The notes beneath the pieces are model-generated. The model saw only the letters and a list, made by a program, of their open reading frames with translations, had not been told where the DNA came from and made no database searches. Below, piece after piece: positions 1 through 4,734 of a stretch of 5,932 bases of DNA (position 1 is the stretch's first letter; every line of letters begins with the position of its first letter). Location of the stretch: positions 15,059 to 20,990 of the forward strand of contig DESS01000096.1 of the NCBI GenBank assembly GCA_002361335.1, given 5' to 3'. Made by a program: the position numbers and the translations under genes. The stretch is from Richelia sp. UBA3308 (lineage in GTDB: Bacteria; Cyanobacteriota; Cyanobacteriia; Cyanobacteriales; Nostocaceae).

Positions 1-1
1 T

Positions 2-154
2 TTAAGTGAAGAAGCTAAAAATTGGCTACGAAACTTGTTTATACATCTTGTTCAGAATCCTAATTTGGAGCCAGATGTCAGGGGTATTATAGGCGCGATG
101 AATAAATTATTATTTCATTCTAAAAAGATTAGTAATACTAAATTCAGTGGTTAA
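2..154 (+). CDS. C-terminal fragment of an unrecognised protein
   Basis: An open frame enters from the left edge and stops at TAA 152-154, giving the last 50 residues of a protein whose start lies outside the window. The piece begins LSEEAKNWLRNLF and ends KISNTKFSG. It reads as mostly helical and soluble, with a lysine- and serine-rich tail and no membrane segment. I do not recognise the family, and no function can be given. Being a real gene end is supported only by the unbroken frame and ordinary amino-acid composition. It converges on the antitoxin gene, with 26 bases between the two stop codons and no clear terminator hairpin between them. Confidence 0.5.
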   Translation, partial: LSEEAKNWLRNLFIHLVQNPNLEPDVRGIIGAMNKLLFHSKKISNTKFSG

Positions 155-180
155 ATGATTGCATGTAATTTTATCAATAC

Positions 181-435
181 TTACGCAATTATTACAAGAC
201 ACTGAAGCACTTCCCAGGTGCTAAGGGGAACTGCTGGAGTTATTAAATCCCCTAAAATTTCCCCGCTTGCTTTCATTGCTCCAAAAGCTGCACGTTTGGG
301 TTGAGTTGTCGCAGCAGATATAATTACTAATGGTTTGCCCTCATGGGTAACAGTTAAGGGTGTTTTAGTACGTTGTACTTCTGTTAATAGTTTCTGGAGA
401 TTTTCAGGTAATTCGTTGGTACTAATTTGTTGCAT
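181..435 (-). CDS. Phd/YefM-type antitoxin, no toxin gene adjacent
   Basis: Small protein of 84 residues from ATG 435. An in-frame TTG at 450 would add five residues (LNPK region), but it abuts the AGGAG at 451-455 (minus-strand sense) with no spacing, so the ATG is preferred although its spacing of 15 bases is long. Residues 1-40 (start MQQISTNELP, then LLTEVQRTKTPLTVTHEGKP, LVII) match the N-terminal DNA-binding fold of Phd/YefM antitoxins. The pattern of a helix followed by 'T-P-L-T-V-T-H-E-G-K-P' and a hydrophobic strand is typical. Residues 47-78 (KRAAFGAMKASGEILGD, STWEVLQ) look like the C-terminal toxin-binding part of the cyanobacterial subgroup. In known systems the antitoxin neutralises a PIN/VapC- or RelE/Doc-type toxin and represses its own promoter. 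Here no toxin frame follows in the 180 bases downstream on this strand, and upstream lies the divergent CHAT gene. The last residues (CLVIIA) run past the usual STWEVLQ end. Family call fairly sure; activity unknown. Confidence 0.8.
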   Translation of the reverse strand: MQQISTNELPENLQKLLTEVQRTKTPLTVTHEGKPLVIISAATTQPKRAAFGAMKASGEILGDLITPAVPLSTWEVLQCLVIIA

Positions 436-526
436 TTTTGGGTTTAACAACTCCTAACTATATGTATGATACTGCGAAAATATTCTTCTTAATTTCCTGC
501 AACATATCACTATTACAAATACCACC
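436..526. promoter_or_regulatory. Divergent control region between antitoxin and CHAT genes
   Basis: This 91-bp spacer must hold the promoters of both divergent genes. On the + strand TATGAT at 465-470 is a fair -10 box for the CHAT gene, but no good -35 box stands 16-18 bases before it. On the minus strand the AGGAG at 455-451 is a Shine-Dalgarno-like site for the antitoxin. No clear Shine-Dalgarno precedes the CHAT start at 527. Phd-type antitoxins normally bind palindromes next to their own start, so this region is where such an operator would be expected. I see no strong long palindrome in it. Confidence 0.3.
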
Positions 527-1543
527 ATGAAAAAAATCCTCATCCTCTCCGCTAACCCCAAAAACACAAATAATCTCCGCTTAGAGGAAGAAGTACGAGA
601 AATCAAAGAAACACACCAACTATCTCCCCATCGAAACGAATTTGAAATCATCACCGAATCCGCCGTAGAAGTTGACGATTTAACCCGCTTCCTATCTCAC
701 CATCAACCTACAATTGTTCACTTTTCCGGACATGGTACAGATACTGATGGATTAGCCTTTGAAGATAAATCCGGATACCAACAACTTGTAAGTACCCAAG
801 CCCTAGCAAAATTATTTGATTTATTTCAACAACAAATCGAATGTGTTGTACTCAACGCCTGTTATAGCGAAACACAAGCCATTGCAATTCACCAACACAT
901 TGATTGCGTAGTGGGAATGAATAAAGCAATTGGCGATAAAGCAGCCATTAAATTTAGCATCGGATTTTATACAGGTTTATATAGCAACAGAAATTATCAA
1001 GATAGTTTTGATATGGGTTGTGCTGCCATTGATTTACAGGGAATTCCCGAACATGCAACCCCAGAAATTAAAATTCGGCGATCGCGTTTTCAAACCCAAC
1101 AGCCAATCAACCCTGTAAAATCTGATAATAATAATGATTTAAATAACCATAACCAAGGTACACAAAATCGTTCAGTTTCCATTGGGGGTAATGCTAGTGG
1201 TAGTGCAATTCAAACAGGAGATGACGACACAGCCAACATTAATTATCAACAAGTTAACTTACCCGCACCAGAAACCGTCGATATCCAAGCAGAATTCAAT
1301 GCTTTACGTGAAATAATAGAGAAATTAGAAACTTCAGATCGTCGTAAAATTGATAATGCTTTTGAAGATGCTCAAGAAGAAATAAATAAACCACAGCCAG
1401 ATAAAAATGAAATCGGTGAAGCATTAAACCGAGCATTGAAATACGCCAAAAAAGCAGAAGGATTTCCCAGTGCGATCGCAAAACTTCAACCTCATCTCAT
1501 TAACATTACTGCTTGGTTGGGTGAAAATAATTCTAAATTCTAA
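527..1543 (+). CDS. CHAT-domain caspase-like protein with amyloid-like linker and helical C-terminal domain
   Basis: A 338-residue soluble protein. Residues 1-180 form a short CHAT (caspase/HetF-associated) domain: an N-terminal strand and helix (MKKILILSANPKNTNNLRLE), the histidine motif VHFSGHG with H69, and the cysteine motif VVLNACYS with C112. Then comes the conserved stretch VVGMNKAIGDKAA (128-140) and a helix ending near FDMGCAAIDL. The His-Cys pair is intact, so peptidase activity is plausible; the substrate is unknown. Residues 196-212 are an asparagine-rich linker. Residues 214-246 (SVSIGGNASGSAIQTGDDDT core) are a Gly/Asn/Ser/Thr-rich motif of the kind seen between domains of cyanobacterial signalling proteins. 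Residues 250-335 are charged and helical (DRRKIDNAFEDAQEEINKPQ, ALKYAKKAEG, ITAWLGEN), probably an interaction or sensing domain. CHAT proteins of this layout occur in bacterial conflict and cell-death systems, but the role here is inferred. The last codons and the stop lie in a heptamer repeat, so the native C-terminus may be lost. ATG 527 fits the usual family start. Confidence 0.85.
   Translation: MKKILILSANPKNTNNLRLEEEVREIKETHQLSPHRNEFEIITESAVEVDDLTRFLSHHQPTIVHFSGHGTDTDGLAFEDKSGYQQLVSTQALAKLFDLFQQQIECVVLNACYSETQAIAIHQHIDCVVGMNKAIGDKAAIKFSIGFYTGLYSNRNYQDSFDMGCAAIDLQGIPEHATPEIKIRRSRFQTQQPINPVKSDNNNDLNNHNQGTQNRSVSIGGNASGSAIQTGDDDTANINYQQVNLPAPETVDIQAEFNALREIIEKLETSDRRKIDNAFEDAQEEINKPQPDKNEIGEALNRALKYAKKAEGFPSAIAKLQPHLINITAWLGENNSKF
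1078..1085. repeat. HIP1 octamer GCGATCGC (first of five)
   Basis: The highly iterated palindrome HIP1 of cyanobacteria occurs perfectly at 1078-1085, 1472-1479, 1668-1675, 2156-2163 and 2659-2666. Four lie inside genes (two in the CHAT gene, two in ddl) and one is intergenic. A given octamer is expected about once in 65 kb of random DNA, so this density identifies the host as a cyanobacterium. None occurs from 2667 to the right edge. Confidence 0.95.
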
Positions 1544-1578
1544 ATTCTTAATTCTAAATTCTTAATTCTAAATTCTTA
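1530..1578. repeat. STRR heptamer tandem repeat (attctaa/attctta)
   Basis: Seven consecutive heptamers alternate between attctaa and attctta. The tract from 1537 to 1578 is three perfect copies of a 14-base unit, preceded by one more attctaa at 1530-1536. Short tandemly repeated repetitive (STRR) heptamers are a known trait of heterocystous cyanobacteria. The tract begins inside the CHAT gene: it supplies the final Ser-Lys-Phe codons and the TAA stop at 1541-1543, then continues into the spacer. Copy number is likely to vary by slippage. Confidence 0.9.
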
Positions 1579-1628
1579 ATTGGCTTTGTAGTGGTAGCTC
1601 CACCATAGCTAGAGTGAGAGCGATTAAG

Positions 1629-1675
1629 CGCAGTCTGATACAAAATTGATATAACACCTAAAAGACTGCGATCGC
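1629..1675. repeat. Inverted repeat carrying a HIP1 site
   Basis: The arms cgcagtct (1629-1636) and agactgcg (1663-1670) are perfect complements around a 26-base AT-rich loop. Outside them cgat at 1621-1624 can pair with atcg at 1671-1674 if the bases between are bulged. The right arm merges with the HIP1 octamer at 1668-1675. It could be a dispersed palindromic repeat or the stem of an RNA; there is no T tract to suggest a terminator. Confidence 0.5.
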
Positions 1676-1730
1676 CGCAGCAAAGCTGAAGGCAAAACAA
1701 ACCAAGAATACCCGCTAAATACATTCTTGT

Positions 1731-1753
1731 GGTACGGGCATCCCTGCCCGTCC
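1731..1753. repeat. GC-rich dispersed palindrome (gggca-tccc-tgccc type)
   Basis: acgggca at 1734-1740 pairs perfectly with tgcccgt at 1745-1751 over a tccc loop, with further GG/CC pairing around one bulge. I recognise the motif 'cttgtgg..cgggcatccctgcccgtcc' as a common cyanobacterial intergenic repeat. Its minus-strand translation (TGRDARTTR) is a frequent source of spurious small proteins. A degenerate copy without the right arm lies at 4148-4167. Confidence 0.65.
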
Positions 1754-1813
1754 AAATTCTACCAATTTTCAGTGTATTCCACAAAGCGCGAAAATCCCTA
1801 TATTCTATTGAAA

Positions 1814-1849
1814 AAAAAATTTCTCAAAAAATTTCTCAAAAAAAAATTC
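1814..1849. repeat. A-rich tandem repeat, period 12
   Basis: The unit aaaaaatttctc occurs at 1814-1825 and 1826-1837 and is followed by a decayed third copy. The rest of 1779-1925 is AT-rich without gene signals. Such A tracts in phase with the helix can bend DNA, but I see no sign that this one belongs to a promoter. Confidence 0.55.
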
Positions 1850-1964
1850 AAACCTTCCGGAATCGACACCTCACTAACAGTATCCTATATCAGATGAGCA
1901 AATTATAGCTTACAAATTATATCTAACCTGGGGAACTATAGCCCCGCTTCTTATATTAAACCTT

Positions 1965-1995
1965 CAAAAACCTGGTCATAATGGCTAGGTTTTTG
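1965..1995 (+). terminator. Strong terminator-like hairpin, potentially bidirectional
   Basis: Arms caaaaacct (1965-1973) and aggtttttg (1987-1995) pair perfectly. With two G-T wobbles the stem extends to 13 pairs (inner end 1977/1983) around a five-base ataat loop. The A5 run before and T5 run after the core make it look like an intrinsic terminator on either strand. It lies about 420 bases after the CHAT stop and 86 bases before ddl, so it would separate the two transcription units. A smaller GC hairpin (gggg 1930-1933, cccc 1942-1945) lies just before it. Confidence 0.55.
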
Positions 1996-2035
1996 ATGTT
2001 TAAGTAATCAAAAGTATTCAGCATATAAGCTACCT

Positions 2036-2065
2036 TATGATACCCTAACTGCAATTAGTTATGAT
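2036..2065 (+). promoter_or_regulatory. Possible ddl promoter with duplicated TATGAT
   Basis: TATGAT, a good -10 hexamer, occurs twice, at 2036-2041 and 2060-2065, within the direct repeat ttatgat spaced 24 bases. Neither has a strong -35 box at 17 bases. The first would give a leader of about 33 bases, the second one of about 9. A weak purine-rich stretch (ttgaag, 2075-2080) directly before the ATG is not a convincing Shine-Dalgarno site. Confidence 0.3.
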
Positions 2066-2080
2066 ATCTAAGTATTGAAG

Positions 2081-3166
2081 ATGACAAAATTGCGGGTAGG
2101 TTTACTTTTTGGCGGTTGCTCTGGTGAACATGATGTTTCTATAGTTTCAGCCAAAGCGATCGCAGGGGCATTAACCACAGAAGAAAACGCCAAAAAATAC
2201 GAATTATTGCTCTTTTATATACAAAAAGATGGTTCTTGGCAAGGTCCCGAAATCGCACAACAAGTTTTATCATCGGGAGAAGCCCTATCTTGTGAAAATT
2301 CTCAACCCCAACTTTGGCAATTCCCAGCAGAAGCAGAAACCATAGATGTATGGTTCCCCATCCTTCACGGACCAAATGGGGAAGATGGTACAATCCAAGG
2401 ATTACTAACCTTAATGCAAATTCCTTTTGTTGGTTCTGGGGTATTAGGCTCCGCTGCCGGTATGGATAAAATCGGTATGAAATCCATATTTGCCCAAGCC
2501 GGATTGCCACAAGTTAAGTATATGTCCTTAACTCGCCAGCAAATTTGGTCAAATCCTTGTATTTTCCCCAAACTCTGTGACGAAATTGAACAAACTTTGG
2601 GTTATCCTTGTTTCGTTAAACCCGCCAACCTAGGCTCATCCGTCGGTATTGCCAAAGTGCGATCGCGCTCCGAATTAGAAACCGCTTTGGATAATGCAGC
2701 AAGTTATGACCGTAGAATTATTGTAGAAACTGGAGTTGTTGCAAGAGAAGTTGAATGCGCCGTTTTAGGGAATGATAACCCCAAAGCTTCTACTGTTGGT
2801 GAAATTACTTACGAAAGTGATTTCTACGATTATGAAACTAAATATACGAGTGGTAAAGCAGATTTACACATCCCCGCACCAATCCCCGATGCCGTAATTA
2901 AACAAATTCAAGAGCGAGCAATTCAGGCATTTACTGCTCTTGACTGCGCCGGTTTAGCAAGAGTAGACTTTTTCTATGTTGAAGCAACCGGAGAAGTACT
3001 GATTAATGAAATCAATACTCTACCGGGTTTTACGGCAACGAGTATGTATCCCCAACTTTGGGCAAACAGTGGTGTTTCTTTTCCGGAATTAGTTGATCGA
3101 CTGGTTCAATTGGCTCTGGAAAGAAATTCCACTTCAGAAAATAATAAAGTCCTGTTAAGCACTTAA
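2081..3166 (+). CDS. ddl: D-alanine--D-alanine ligase
   Basis: ATP-dependent cytoplasmic ligase joining two D-alanines into the dipeptide that MurF adds to the peptidoglycan precursor. The 361-residue length from ATG 2081 suits the family; an upstream TTG at 2075 would add only Met-Lys. All hallmark motifs are present: GGCSGEHDVSIVSA near residues 11-24 (substrate-binding Glu16), PILHGPNGEDGTIQG near 93-107, and GSGVLGSAAGMDK near 118-130. These are followed by the ATP-grasp lysine motif CFVKPANLGSSVGIAKV near 177-193 and VETGVVAREVE near 215-225. The metal site is ARVDFF (Arg294, Asp296) and LINEINTLPGFT (Glu310, Asn312). The omega-loop YDYETKY keeps the Lys-Tyr pair (Tyr255) typical of D-Ala-D-Ala enzymes; D-Ala-D-Lac ligases usually have Phe there, so ordinary vancomycin-sensitive precursors are expected. 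Two HIP1 octamers lie inside. It is followed after 140 bases by a same-strand membrane protein gene. Confidence 0.96.
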   Translation: MTKLRVGLLFGGCSGEHDVSIVSAKAIAGALTTEENAKKYELLLFYIQKDGSWQGPEIAQQVLSSGEALSCENSQPQLWQFPAEAETIDVWFPILHGPNGEDGTIQGLLTLMQIPFVGSGVLGSAAGMDKIGMKSIFAQAGLPQVKYMSLTRQQIWSNPCIFPKLCDEIEQTLGYPCFVKPANLGSSVGIAKVRSRSELETALDNAASYDRRIIVETGVVAREVECAVLGNDNPKASTVGEITYESDFYDYETKYTSGKADLHIPAPIPDAVIKQIQERAIQAFTALDCAGLARVDFFYVEATGEVLINEINTLPGFTATSMYPQLWANSGVSFPELVDRLVQLALERNSTSENNKVLLST

Positions 3167-3171
3167 AAATT

Positions 3172-3228
3172 ACTGATGATTGGGGGATTTAGTAGTCATC
3201 AGTTACCTAAAAAGACTACTTAAATCCC
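3172..3228 (+). promoter_or_regulatory. Two overlapping, mutually exclusive hairpins after ddl
   Basis: Hairpin A pairs actgatga (3172-3179) with tcatcagt (3196-3203). Hairpin B pairs the gggatttagtagtc segment (3184-3197) with gactacttaaatccc (3214-3228) in 7 + 7 pairs around one bulged T. They share bases 3184-3197, so an RNA could form A or B but not both completely. This resembles attenuator architecture, but no U tract follows either stem, so it may equally be a processing or stabilising structure or an inserted repeat. Confidence 0.4.
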
Positions 3229-3306
3229 AAAATTGATTACGGATACGTGAAACCTCTCTACTCCAGTACAATCTATATCTTGAGAAGTACAAATCTGAAA
3301 AAAGTC

Positions 3307-3987
3307 ATGGAAAACACTCAGAGTGTACAGCAGGAGTCGTCTAAAGTCAAAGAGGCGGCACCAATTCCAGAAGACACTAAATCGACAACCAAAATAAATA
3401 ACTTTAAAAATGTAACGCTACATTTATTTATGCGTTATCCCTGGTTATTTTTGGGTGGTTTGTTATTAATGTTTTTGGGAGGCGGTGCCCTATCAATATA
3501 CAGCTTAGGTTATGTTGGCGAAAACATAAAAGATAAAGATTCAGAAACGCTACAGGCTGAGGTAATACCGCCAAAGTCTCCCACTCAAAACCCCGAAAGT
3601 AATCAAAATCCCATACCTTTATGGATGGTAGCTGCCATAGCTCTTAGTTGCGCTAGTGGATGCTTAATAATTTTAAGATTAATTAACCGTCCCCAGCAAA
3701 AACACAAAGTAAAGAAACGTATTATTAATCGGGAGCAAATACGTTTAGCACAGCGAAGTTACCAAGCAATAGAAGCACGTCTACCAAAAAGAACCCCTGT
3801 TTATGCATCTAAGCCACGTAAAAATGCGATCATGGCTATGCCTCCACAAAAAGCGAAACCCAAACCTGTTGTAACTGTTTTACCTCCAGAGCAAAGTTTT
3901 AAGCCGAATCAAAAAAATCAAGATTCTTTAGCTGATATATTAGATATTCGCAAGCAGACTTCTTTGTCTTCTATGTTACGTAAGTAG
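3307..3987 (+). CDS. Two-helix membrane protein of unknown function
   Basis: I do not recognise the family. From ATG 3307 (start MENTQSVQQE) the protein has 226 residues; an in-frame GTG at 3247 would add 20 residues, but neither start has a clear Shine-Dalgarno site. The N-terminal 40 residues are polar. A first membrane helix spans about 45-70 (YPWLFLGGLLLMFLGGGAL) and a second about 104-126 (PLWMVAAIALSCASGCLIIL), joined by a 33-residue acidic, Pro/Asn-rich loop. A very basic stretch (RPQQKHKVKKR) follows helix 2, so by the positive-inside rule both ends face the cytoplasm. The C-terminal 90 residues are basic and proline-rich and end in a likely amphipathic segment, DSLADILDIRKQTSLSSMLRK without its last residue being special. 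It may share a transcript with ddl. It is not FtsQ, which has one helix and a POTRA domain. A link to the cell envelope is only a guess from position. A perfect 12-base palindrome, TAGTAATTACTA (3985-3996), covers the stop codon. Confidence 0.75.
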   Translation: MENTQSVQQESSKVKEAAPIPEDTKSTTKINNFKNVTLHLFMRYPWLFLGGLLLMFLGGGALSIYSLGYVGENIKDKDSETLQAEVIPPKSPTQNPESNQNPIPLWMVAAIALSCASGCLIILRLINRPQQKHKVKKRIINREQIRLAQRSYQAIEARLPKRTPVYASKPRKNAIMAMPPQKAKPKPVVTVLPPEQSFKPNQKNQDSLADILDIRKQTSLSSMLRK

Positions 3988-4005
3988 TAATTACTAAAAT
4001 TAAAC

Positions 4006-4019
4006 TTGTAGTTTTACAA
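4006..4019 (+). other. Small hairpin after the membrane protein gene
   Basis: ttgta (4006-4010) pairs with tacaa (4015-4019) over a gttt loop, 19 bases after the stop codon. It is short and AT-rich, with no T tract behind it, so at most a weak terminator. Confidence 0.2.
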
Positions 4020-4147
4020 CTTTGGTTGGCTTGCAATTAGACATTAAAAGTTAAAAATAAAAGCGATTATATTCCACGCTTTCGAGATTTCACTATCGAT
4101 ATGCGTGTTTTTTGTATTCATACAGCACTTTTCCAAATTTTTAAAAT

Positions 4148-4167
4148 CTTGTGGCAAGGGCATCCCG
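4148..4167. repeat. Degenerate copy of the gggcatccc dispersed repeat
   Basis: cttgtggcaagggcatcccg matches the left half of the repeat at 1726-1753 (cttgtggtacgggcatccc) with two differences, but the complementary right arm is gone. The stretch 4020-4147 before it is AT-rich and shows no gene signal. Confidence 0.5.
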
Positions 4168-4208
4168 CTCAGTACTAATGTACCGATCAGAAGATGAAAT
4201 TGAAAGTA

Positions 4209-4310
4209 ATATCAAGTCCGGCTAATTACTTACTATATAACCTTTTACTCATTACTCATTACTCATTACTCAACCCTCACAGCTTGGGCTAGTTTAACCC
4301 GACATGATAT
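4209..4310. repeat. Small element bounded by imperfect inverted repeats
   Basis: The left end atatcaagtccgg (4209-4221) and the right end cccgacatgatat (4298-4310) are inverted copies matching at 10 of 13 positions, with weaker similarity continuing inward. Between them is a heptamer repeat and no reading frame. The structure suggests a short non-autonomous mobile element (MITE-like) of about 100 bases, much decayed. No target-site duplication is obvious. Confidence 0.35.
4247..4272. repeat. STRR heptamer tandem repeat (actcatt)
   Basis: Three full copies of actcatt (4247-4253, 4254-4260, 4261-4267) and a partial fourth end at 4272. It is a different heptamer from the one at 1530-1578 but of the same STRR class. 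It sits inside the inverted-repeat element. Confidence 0.85.
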
Positions 4311-4332
4311 AAATCAATTGCATAACATCAAA

Positions 4333-4367
4333 ATGTAAAGAGACGTTACACTGTAACGTCTCTACAT
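4333..4367. repeat. Long palindromic dispersed repeat (agagacgtt type)
   Basis: A perfect 12-pair stem joins agagacgttaca (4339-4350) to tgtaacgtctct (4352-4363) around a single central base. It is extended by atgt/acat (4333-4336/4364-4367) beyond a two-base bulge. Palindromes of the form gtagagacg-N-cgtctctac are, from memory, very abundant between genes in Nostocales. This is probably a REP-like dispersed element. It could also act as a transcript-end structure. Confidence 0.75.
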
Positions 4368-4400
4368 GAGTGATAGCAATTTTTGTTGTGCGGCGTGCAT

Positions 4401-4590
4401 GATTTTCAACTCAAAACTGTTGAAAATCGCAGCAATTAACTGTTTTCTAGCTTGTTTTTCAAAACAAATTAGAAAACCTGCCAAAATGGCAACCAACTTA
4501 CAATTTACTCAGTTATCTTTAATCAAGATAAACGACTTCAAGGGTGTTGTTATCGGGGTGTATCACTTTAATTAGAATAACGTGATACAC
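4401..4590. repeat. Chain of five hairpins in gene-free DNA
   Basis: Five stems follow one another. Stem 1 is gattttcaac/gttgaaaatc (4401-4410/4419-4428, 10 pairs). Stem 2 is gttttcta/tagaaaac (4442-4449/4470-4477) with a further ttgtttt/aaaacaa pairing inside. Stem 3 is tgcca/tggca (4479-4483/4487-4491). Stem 4 is ttatctt/aagataa (4513-4519/4525-4531). Stem 5 is gtgtatcac/gtgatacac (4558-4566/4582-4590, 9 pairs). A 69-codon frame crosses the region, but its composition is dictated by these arms and it has no ribosome-binding site, so I do not call it a gene. Nested repeats or a structured RNA are the alternatives. Confidence 0.6.
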
Positions 4591-4630
4591 TTCCTGCCAC
4601 TAACTTATGTTTTTATAATGGGGTGTCTTT

Positions 4631-4691
4631 ATAATCAGATGTTTTGGATGATAATAGATGTTTTTGATGAATTGGTTTAATCAATTGGTTT
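4631..4691. repeat. Imperfect tandem repeats, 20-bp and 13-bp
   Basis: ataatcagatgttttggatg (4631-4650) is followed at once by a near copy (4651-4670) that lacks one C and has one G-to-T change. Then aattggttt occurs at 4670-4678 and again at 4683-4691, 13 bases apart. These look like slippage products. They lie just before the possible small-RNA promoter. Confidence 0.55.
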
Positions 4692-4698
4692 GACGAAG

Positions 4699-4727
4699 TT
4701 GGATATAAATACTAACACAGATATAAG
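4699..4727 (+). promoter_or_regulatory. Possible sigma-70-type promoter in gene-free DNA
   Basis: TTGGAT (4699-4704) and TATAAG (4722-4727) are separated by exactly 17 bases, which fits a housekeeping promoter with start near 4734. No protein frame lies downstream on this strand, but a long stem and a terminator do, ending about 190 bases later. Such boxes arise by chance in AT-rich DNA, so the call rests on the combination. Confidence 0.35.
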
Positions 4728-4734
4728 AAAGTTG

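Noticed and set aside
1..180. Toxin gene partner of the antitoxin
   Set aside because: The minus strand from 180 to 1 has many stops and no PIN- or RelE-like pattern, and the + strand of the same stretch holds another gene's end.
454..654. 66-codon minus-strand frame across the CHAT start
   Set aside because: It overlaps the divergent control region and the first 128 bases of the CHAT gene; its composition (Ser/Phe/Val-rich) is that of an antisense shadow.
930..1481. Extra frames inside the CHAT gene on both strands (930-1118 +, 1296-1481 -)
   Set aside because: They lie entirely within the CHAT coding region, in other frames, with no start signals or family features.
1530..1578. CRISPR array
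   Set aside because: The units are 7 bases in direct tandem with no spacers, so this is an STRR tract. No 25-40 base repeats with unique spacers occur anywhere in the window.
1554..1784. 76-codon minus-strand frame containing TGRDARTTR
   Set aside because: It begins in spacer DNA, runs through the GC palindrome at 1731-1753, the HIP1 inverted repeat and into the heptamer tract. Such translations of dispersed repeats are common false genes in cyanobacteria, and it has no ribosome-binding site.
2075..2080. TTG start for ddl
   Set aside because: It would add only Met-Lys before the conventional ATG-Thr-Lys-Leu-Arg start at 2081 and has no ribosome-binding site of its own.
2139..2571. Minus-strand frames of 123 and 68 codons inside ddl
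   Set aside because: They are opposite-strand shadows of a well-conserved ddl coding region, and their products look random.
4366..4575. 69-codon + strand frame
   Set aside because: Its start codon is in the arm of the 4333-4367 palindrome, the codons are dictated by a chain of hairpin arms, and there is no Shine-Dalgarno site or recognisable protein pattern.
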